DNA of 25,224 nt from Triparma columacea (lineage: Eukaryota > Sar > Bolidophyceae > Parmales > Triparmaceae), in NCBI GenBank assembly GCA_030267965.1, contig BRYA01000063.1, forward strand, positions 8,728 through 33,951. Reading direction: 5' to 3'. Every line of letters begins with the position of its first letter. The stretch's first letter is position 1. Below, piece by piece: positions 20,100 to 25,224 of this stretch. Both the position numbers and the translations under genes were made by a program. The notes beneath the pieces were generated by a model. That model did not search any database and was not told where the DNA came from. It was given only the letters and a program-made list of their open reading frames with translations.

Positions 20100-22368
20100 A
20101 TGAGGCGTTCAGTCATAGAGGATACGACCCAACAGAGAAGCAGGGTAAAGGAAATTGAGGAAGAGTAAGTCCCACACCCTCCATCTTCTTTCCACTTTAA
20201 AAATGTCCTAACCTTCCCATCGCGGCTCCTTACTACACCACACGCGCATCTTACGAGAAGGGTCTTGCTAGACGAACAAAGCAGCCTGGTGTCAATTGCG
20301 TTGGAGTCAATCTAGACTACGATGGAACAAGGATACTAGAGATGGCAGAGGTCAAGTTCCTGCCTGGGAGGGTGTACGCACTAGTGGGCCGCAACGGGGT
20401 CGGGAAGAGGTGAGAATAGGCAATGCGATGCGATATCTTCCCAAGTAGCGAAAAAGCATCCATTCACCCACCCCCTCCATTCACCCACCCCCTCCATTCA
20501 CCCACCCCCCTTCAGCACGCTCCTCAAGAATATACACGGCAGAACGATCCTAGGGATCTCCCAGGATCTTGACACTTTCTTGCTCCACCAGGAGGTTGTC
20601 GCCACCTCAAAGACTGTTCGGGATTATGTAATCGATCAGGACAATCGAATGGCGGCCCTGGAACGTTCCCTGGAGGAAGCTTCAGAAGAGGAGGATATCG
20701 AGGCGATATGCTCAGAGATGGCCGACTTGGAGGAATCTGACGATGCTAATTTGCTCGCTGCCCTCTCACGCTTCTCCATGGAGGAGCATATTGACACACC
20801 TTTGACTGCGCTTTCTGGGGGCGAGCGGAAGCGGGCGGGGCTGTGCTTGGCCGCCTTCCTAAAGCCTGAGGTCTTGCTGCTCGATGAACCTACGAATCAT
20901 TTGGACATGAAGGGCATCAAAGATTTGGTTGATTTTGTTGTGTCGATTTCTTCCGGAACAGTCGTCGTGATTGTCAGCCACAACCGCGATTTGATCGACT
21001 CAGTCTGCACAGATGTTGCGGAGCTGCAAAACAAAACTCTCACCTATTACCGCGGTAACTACAATGACTTTCAAATACAGAAGCAGAGGGGGGATCTGAC
21101 ACAGACAAGATTGGCGGAGTCGATAAATAACGAACGCGAGAGAATTGTCAAGACGATGAAGAACATGCACCTTGCTGCAGCGAACGAAAAAGGCTCCGGG
21201 AAAAAGCGCTCGAAACAAATTTCGTCTCGTGTTAAAAAGCTCGAACGGACGGGCGTCGAAAAGGACAAAAACGGTCATCGATTTAAGACAACATCGTCGG
21301 GTACGGGGAGAGTAGGGTCCATCAATATGACTCTTGATGCTTCTACGCGCAAAAGACAGTCGTTCCGGGCGATGCTTGAAGCCGTTGCAGGCGTCCTCCA
21401 CCCTTACATTGACAAGGAAATTCAATTCAAGTTTGAAGCGACGACCCCCTACGAGTTCCACGAGCCCCTTGTCAAGGTGGAAGACGCCGAATATAAATTT
21501 GAGGGATGCAAGAGTAGCTTCCTCCACGCCGAGTGCTGCGTGGAGCAATGGAGTCGGAATATTGTAATGTGAGATTGACCACTTTTTGAGCGTCCTGTTC
21601 TTTCACTGCTGATCAAATTCCTGTGCACTAACCTCCGTCGGCCTTCGCCCCCCCCCCCCCCCCTCACAGCGGAGCGAACGGTTCGGGGAAAAGCACGTTT
21701 ATTGAGTTGATGGGAGGGGCTCTCAACCCCACATCAGGCGACGTCAAATTCGTGCAGAATCTAAATGTTGGGTTATTCAGTCAAATGGTTGCCGATGAGC
21801 TCTTGCAAGCAGTTGCAGACGATGATACTCCGCTGTCATTTTTAACAAAATTGTACCCGGAGACGACCGAATTCGATATGAGAGGAGAGCTGTCAAAGTT
21901 CGGAATTGGTTGTTCAAAGGTGACCTTGAAGATGAAAATGATGAGCGGCGGGGAGCGCATCAGAATCGTGCTTACAATGCTCATGCTCAAACGACCGCAA
22001 ATACTTATCCTAGACGAGCCCTCAAATCATTTAGATTTGGACTCGGTTCACGCGCTCGGTGTAGGTGAGAGGGGATAGCTGATGTGGTGGGGGTCGGCGG
22101 GGGGAATAAAGGAGGGTGCACCATCGCCAACATTTCAAACTAATTCCTCCCCACCAACGCACAAATAGGATTGGGGGAGTGGAATGGAACTGTCGTTCTA
22201 GCTTCACACGACTCAAACCTGATCAGGACCATGCTCGAGCACTCGGCCGACAAATATGATAAGAAGTTTTTTGAGCTCGTAGACGTTGACAAAAAGTGGA
22301 GGCTGGACTATGACCACGCAGTGAAACCAATCAACGCGGAGGACTTCGAGAAATACTTCGCGATGTAA
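20100..22368 (+). CDS. ABC-F family ATPase (two nucleotide-binding domains)
   Basis: Exons 20258-20409, 20516-21568, 21670-22058 and 22169-22368 are firm, with phases 2, 2 and 1 agreeing. They encode 597 residues. The first exon is uncertain: ATG at 20100 with a GTAAAG donor at 20145 keeps phase and is the tentative start. Cassette 1 has GRNGVGKST (split by an intron), signature LSGGERKR, Walker B LLLDEPTNH and switch VSHNRD. Cassette 2 has GANGSGKST (also split), MSGGERIR, LILDEPSNH and ASHDSN. Both sites look active. There are no membrane segments. A basic, Lys/Ser-rich linker of about 130 residues joins the cassettes. ABC-F proteins act on ribosomes (GCN20, ARB1, EF3 relatives) in translation control or subunit biogenesis. 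Which subtype this is cannot be decided here. Confidence 0.9.
20460..20511 (+). repeat. Short C-rich tandem repeat in an ABC-F intron
   Basis: About three copies of CATTCACCCACCCCCTC, 17 bp each, run up to the CTTCAG acceptor at 20515. They form the polypyrimidine tract of the intron. Confidence 0.85.
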
Positions 22369-22375
22369 CAAAGAG

Positions 22376-22449
22376 TAAAAATATTGACAACTGTTACGCT
22401 CTTGACGATAAAGACACCTCGTTTGTTTGTCATTAAAAATCGCCTTTTG
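22376..22449 (+). repeat. Direct repeat copy 1 flanking the membrane-protein gene
   Basis: It starts AATATTGACAA and continues TTACGCTCTT, then GTTTGTTTGTCATTA and AAATCGCCTTT. The same blocks occur in the same order and orientation at 24729-24803 with small indels. This copy sits in the 90-bp gap between the convergent stops of the ABC-F and membrane-protein genes. Confidence 0.88.
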
Positions 22450-22458
22450 TATTGTTTT

Positions 22459-24078
22459 TCATTTTGGCTCATTTTTATGATTCTCCAACCGATCACTGTT
22501 CATGGTAGCTTCTGGTGCAACTTTCCCGGTATTCGACCGTTGTTTCGTGACCTTGCTGCTTTGTGAGGTTATGACGGGGGGAGTGAAGGTGGGGAGGGAG
22601 GAGAGTGCAGTGCGGACGGAGGTGAGAGCGTCTTCATTACCCCACCAAGTGAATATGATGATCATGCGGTCGTGGAAGTCAGAAGTAAGGAAGGGGGGGG
22701 GGTTAACGTTCTCGTTTTTGTCGTTTTCAGTGTCGTCGCTCGCCAGCCCGTACTTTGAGACGAGGTCGTTGCAGATCCATGACTTTATGCGGTCCATGGG
22801 GAAGTAGAGGGGGTGGATAGCCATAAACCATGCGGTCATCGCCTCGTCCATTGTTTCCCTACCAGCTGGCCATATTTCCTTCGCATCCCACCTTTCTTCG
22901 GTGTGCTGCCTCCCTGTCTGCCTCCTCCACCACCTCCACCTCTCACAGTCCTCTGCCATATTCCCGAAGAACATCGCCGCTCCAACCCAGCTCAAGACTA
23001 AGCACGAGAAATGTAGTCCCATCCCACCCGTGACTGACAGCCACGGCAACGTTCCATCGTTGACGAGGTTTGGGAGGGTTAGAACAACAAGTACCGAACT
23101 TGTTATCATTCGCCAAATAATGAGCGTCGAACTGACATGTGGGCCCAACTCGCATGGAGCTTTGGACAATGTGTTGGGCCCGACAAACGTGACCATATAA
23201 TAGGCAAATGGCATGATTGGACCCAGAACGTAGTCAACTTTTGAAGGTTTCGCAGCAAGAGAACAAGCGAAAAGCTCGCCGTCCACAAAGTGCTTGAAGA
23301 GCATAACTGCGGCCATCTCGGTGAGGATACCGTATAGTATGAAGCCACCTCCAAATTTGAGGAATGCGAGAGCGATTGCGAAAACGTTGCATGTAAAGAA
23401 CGTAATGGTGAAGAGGAAGAAGCCACCGAAACACTTCTTGAAGGCTGTCTTATCTATCGGAAGCCAGTTGTAGGCAGGATTCTTAGGTGCACCAACAAAC
23501 AGAGAGCGAGCAAGACCAATATTGGCATCGGTGTAGATCATCCCAGTCGCAACAATCGAAGAAGTAATGCCGAAGTAGTTGATAAGAGAGAGGTCTTCAA
23601 GGTTGCTGGACAGCATGGAGATGGCCTGAATGATCGACTCGGGGAGCGACTCAAATGTAATTTCACAACCCTTGGTAACGGCGAGCATGAAAATAGGGTC
23701 AAGCAGCATACCCTTAGCCTGCTCAACACCCCGAAACACAGACCACGCTTCAATGACCGGTAGGACACCCAAGAATGCAGACAAAACCATTGGTCCCCAC
23801 TTCCTAAACCCCAGTCCCCGGTACTGGAACCATGCTGCCATAGCCTGAAATCCAATCCCCACAGACACACAAGTCAAGGAAGCCGTTCCCCAACCCTCTT
23901 GTCCAGCAGTCCTAAAGAATGCAATCGTCACCAACACATCCGTCGCCATGTCGACGTAAGATGACGCTGCAATAGTGAACAACCTCATCCCCAAGCCAAT
24001 CCTGAACATCTTGACCATCGGACGTAACTTGATCGCAAGCTCGACCACGAATGTCCTAACATTTTTCTTCACATTCAA
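22459..24078 (-). CDS. Polytopic membrane protein, stramenopile-type family (distal part of split gene)
   Basis: This 539-codon open stretch is in the same frame as the coiled-coil segment upstream, separated only by a TGA at 24079-24081. The first in-frame ATG lies about 50 nt further on, in RPMVKMFRIG. I count about eight or nine membrane helices: near SYVDMATDVLVTIAFF, GIGFQAMAAWF, FLGVLPVIEAWSVF, YFGITSSIVATGM, FFLFTITFFTCNVF, FILYGILTEMAAVM, PFAYYMVTFVG, SSVLVVLTLPNL and FSCLVLSWVGAAMFF. The segment EITFESLPESIIQAISML recalls the E-x-x-PxxxxQ core of diatom and bolidophyte families of large membrane proteins, and distantly the XK-related proteins. The soluble tail of about 150 residues is Asn/Ser-rich. 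Function is unknown. Either this is one gene with a nonsense codon or a separately started gene. Confidence 0.72.
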   Translation of the reverse strand: MNVKKNVRTFVVELAIKLRPMVKMFRIGLGMRLFTIAASSYVDMATDVLVTIAFFRTAGQEGWGTASLTCVSVGIGFQAMAAWFQYRGLGFRKWGPMVLSAFLGVLPVIEAWSVFRGVEQAKGMLLDPIFMLAVTKGCEITFESLPESIIQAISMLSSNLEDLSLINYFGITSSIVATGMIYTDANIGLARSLFVGAPKNPAYNWLPIDKTAFKKCFGGFFLFTITFFTCNVFAIALAFLKFGGGFILYGILTEMAAVMLFKHFVDGELFACSLAAKPSKVDYVLGPIMPFAYYMVTFVGPNTLSKAPCELGPHVSSTLIIWRMITSSVLVVLTLPNLVNDGTLPWLSVTGGMGLHFSCLVLSWVGAAMFFGNMAEDCERWRWWRRQTGRQHTEERWDAKEIWPAGRETMDEAMTAWFMAIHPLYFPMDRIKSWICNDLVSKYGLASDDTENDKNENVNPPPFLTSDFHDRMIIIFTWWGNEDALTSVRTALSSLPTFTPPVITSQSSKVTKQRSNTGKVAPEATMNSDRLENHKNEPK

Positions 24079-24606
24079 TCATCCCGATTCCTCTCTCCAT
24101 GTCAAAAAGTTCGCATCGAACCAGTTCTCCATCTCTCGCTGTATTGCCCCAGAGCTCATCTTGATTGTATCAACGTAAGACTCAGCGAGCGCCGCTAAGT
24201 CGATTGTAGCTATGATATCACTAATCGCCTTCATCTTGAGAAAGCCTGGAAGTGGTTTCCCTGAAGTATCGTAGAGTGGTTCACCAATTGCCAGGGACAA
24301 TCGGCGCAATTTTACCTCCACCTCTCGATCCTCCTCACTTGGAACAATTGCAGATGTAATCTCCTCATCATTATCTTGTGGGACTTCCACCGGGAGGCTG
24401 TCCCCCGCTTTCAACTTCCTGTTCTCCTCTCTGAGTAGTCTATTCTCCTCTCTGAGTAGTCTCATCCCCTCGACAAACTCGACAACCATGCCCTCAAAGG
24501 CGTCCAACTTGGTGTTTGCGGAATCCAGATCGTCGGAAGATCTAAGATTATTTCTCAAAGATGCGAAACTGGCAGTAATATTAGGGTTTAGGTTACCGGA
24601 GGCCAT
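24079..24606 (-). CDS. Coiled-coil N-terminal part of split membrane-protein gene
   Basis: It runs from the ATG at 24606 to the TGA at 24079 and gives 175 residues. Residues about 38-70 form a coiled coil with a duplicated LLREENR heptad, whose DNA is also duplicated (21 bp). An acidic linker follows, then an amphipathic region ending in ENWFDANFLTWREESG. That end has no sign of a natural C-terminus, and the reading frame continues straight into the membrane segments after the TGA. No intron boundary that removes the stop while keeping the frame was found. The part may belong to a cytosolic oligomerisation head. It has no recognised domain. Confidence 0.65.
   Translation of the reverse strand: MASGNLNPNITASFASLRNNLRSSDDLDSANTKLDAFEGMVVEFVEGMRLLREENRLLREENRKLKAGDSLPVEVPQDNDEEITSAIVPSEEDREVEVKLRRLSLAIGEPLYDTSGKPLPGFLKMKAISDIIATIDLAALAESYVDTIKMSSGAIQREMENWFDANFLTWREESG
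24420..24462 (-). repeat. 21-bp tandem duplication encoding a doubled heptad
   Basis: TTCTCCTCTCTGAGTAGTCT occurs twice in direct succession and encodes two LLREENR heptads of the coiled coil. Confidence 0.93.
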
Positions 24607-25224
24607 ATTTATCTTCAGCTGTTATGACGAGGGTTGAAATGTTCAGAGTGGTTTGGGTGATTGGTGGGGTCGGAGAGGGTAAGAAGTGTAGAATAGGTTT
24701 GTGAACTACGAGGGACGTAAGAAGGACTAAGAATATTGACAAATATTACGCTCTTAACGAACAAATACACGTTTTGTTTGTCATTAACAAAAATCGCCTT
24801 TGCTCGCAACATTTTTCAAAAGTCTTCTAAATTCTTTATCATTACCTAAAAAATTTCATATTTGTAAAGTGAATTATCAATGGATTTAACAATGCACAAA
24901 AAATAATATAGCAAAATATTTTACATCTGAGAAATTTCAAATATTTATTTAGGTCATACAAATATACCAAAACATTCAAAACGCAATAAATTATAGATAA
25001 TTGCATATATCAAGTAACATTTGAGACATTACTAAAATTATATTCTTGAGATATCAAAACAAGTTTCATATTATCATATATACTAAATAAGCTTATCATA
25101 TTGATTGTTGATAACAATATATATTTCGTAGGTATAAAATAGACAATTCAATTTTTCCGATTTTCGATTTGCAAGTGCACATCCTTAACCACAAAATTAA
25201 TCTAGTGTACGACTACCTAACACC
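24607..25224. other. Upstream region of membrane gene; AT-rich end of window
   Basis: After the start codon, about 120 bp of mixed sequence lead to direct repeat copy 2 (24729-24803). From about 24813 to 25170 the composition shifts sharply to AT-rich, with A/T runs, AATATTT-type motifs and no credible open frame. No gene is seen. Confidence 0.65.
24729..24803 (+). repeat. Direct repeat copy 2 flanking the membrane-protein gene
   Basis: It matches 22376-22449 in order and orientation. It contains an imperfect palindrome, TTAACGAACAAATA...TTTTGTTTGTCATTAA, that could form a hairpin. It lies 123 nt upstream of the ATG at 24606. Confidence 0.88.

Noticed and set aside
20060..20150. ATG at 20060 (MSDFLDNTAEL) as the ABC-F start
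   Set aside because: The frame ends at a TGA at 20153-20155, and its only donor is in a phase that does not match the next exon. The ATG at 20100 keeps phase.
22376..22458. SECIS element that would make the TGA at 24079 a selenocysteine codon
   Set aside because: The 3' sequence has ATGAC and AAA near each other, but the spacing and the paired GA are wrong, and the same sequence recurs upstream of the gene.

Overview
The window looks like nuclear DNA from a photosynthetic stramenopile (ochrophyte), possibly a diatom or bolidophyte relative. The genes are monocistronic and split by 80-220 bp GT-AG introns, most with GTGAG-type donors and C-rich pyrimidine tracts. One gene encodes a DUF3067 protein, a family of cyanobacteria and plastids, behind a signal peptide that ends in a diatom-like G|F site. 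This points to a secondary red plastid. A CCT-domain regulator and a large membrane protein resembling a diatom-type family fit the same group. The exact lineage is inference. A 46-base assembly gap lies at 11046-11091.

Layout. 42-3349 (+): 5'-truncated Arf-GEF with HUS, Sec7 and PH domains. 3422-7777 (-): a 1321-residue acidic protein built of about ten degenerate helical repeats, with a polyQ tract and a poly-acidic tract. 7778-8721: divergent intergenic region with a possible exon relic. 8722-10286 (+): CCT-domain regulator. 10829-11831 (-): a full-length, 154-residue Cu/Zn-SOD fold lacking three metal-ligand histidines and both disulfide cysteines. 12138-12458 (-): ribosomal protein eS26. 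13222-16484 (-): CHAT protease-like domain, NB-ARC/STAND NTPase and STAT-like SH2 domain in one polypeptide. 16746-18967 (+): F-box-like/ApaG protein, divergent from the CHAT gene across a 261-bp shared upstream region. 19055-20011 (-): plastid-type DUF3067 protein with three 87-bp tandem repeats. About 20100-22368 (+): two-cassette ABC-F ATPase. 22459-24606 (-): coiled-coil and polytopic membrane protein split by an in-frame TGA and flanked by a pair of roughly 73-bp direct repeats. The last 400 bp are markedly AT-rich.

No operon or multi-gene pathway is evident. The best candidate for an undescribed system is the CHAT-STAND-SH2 protein. It combines a caspase-like His/Cys pair, a nucleotide switch and a phosphotyrosine-binding module, which reads as a one-protein sensor-protease with a divergent F-box neighbour. 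The SOD-like protein with a broken metal site is the second most notable item. All gene models are manual reconstructions in which splice phases agree at every junction unless stated otherwise.
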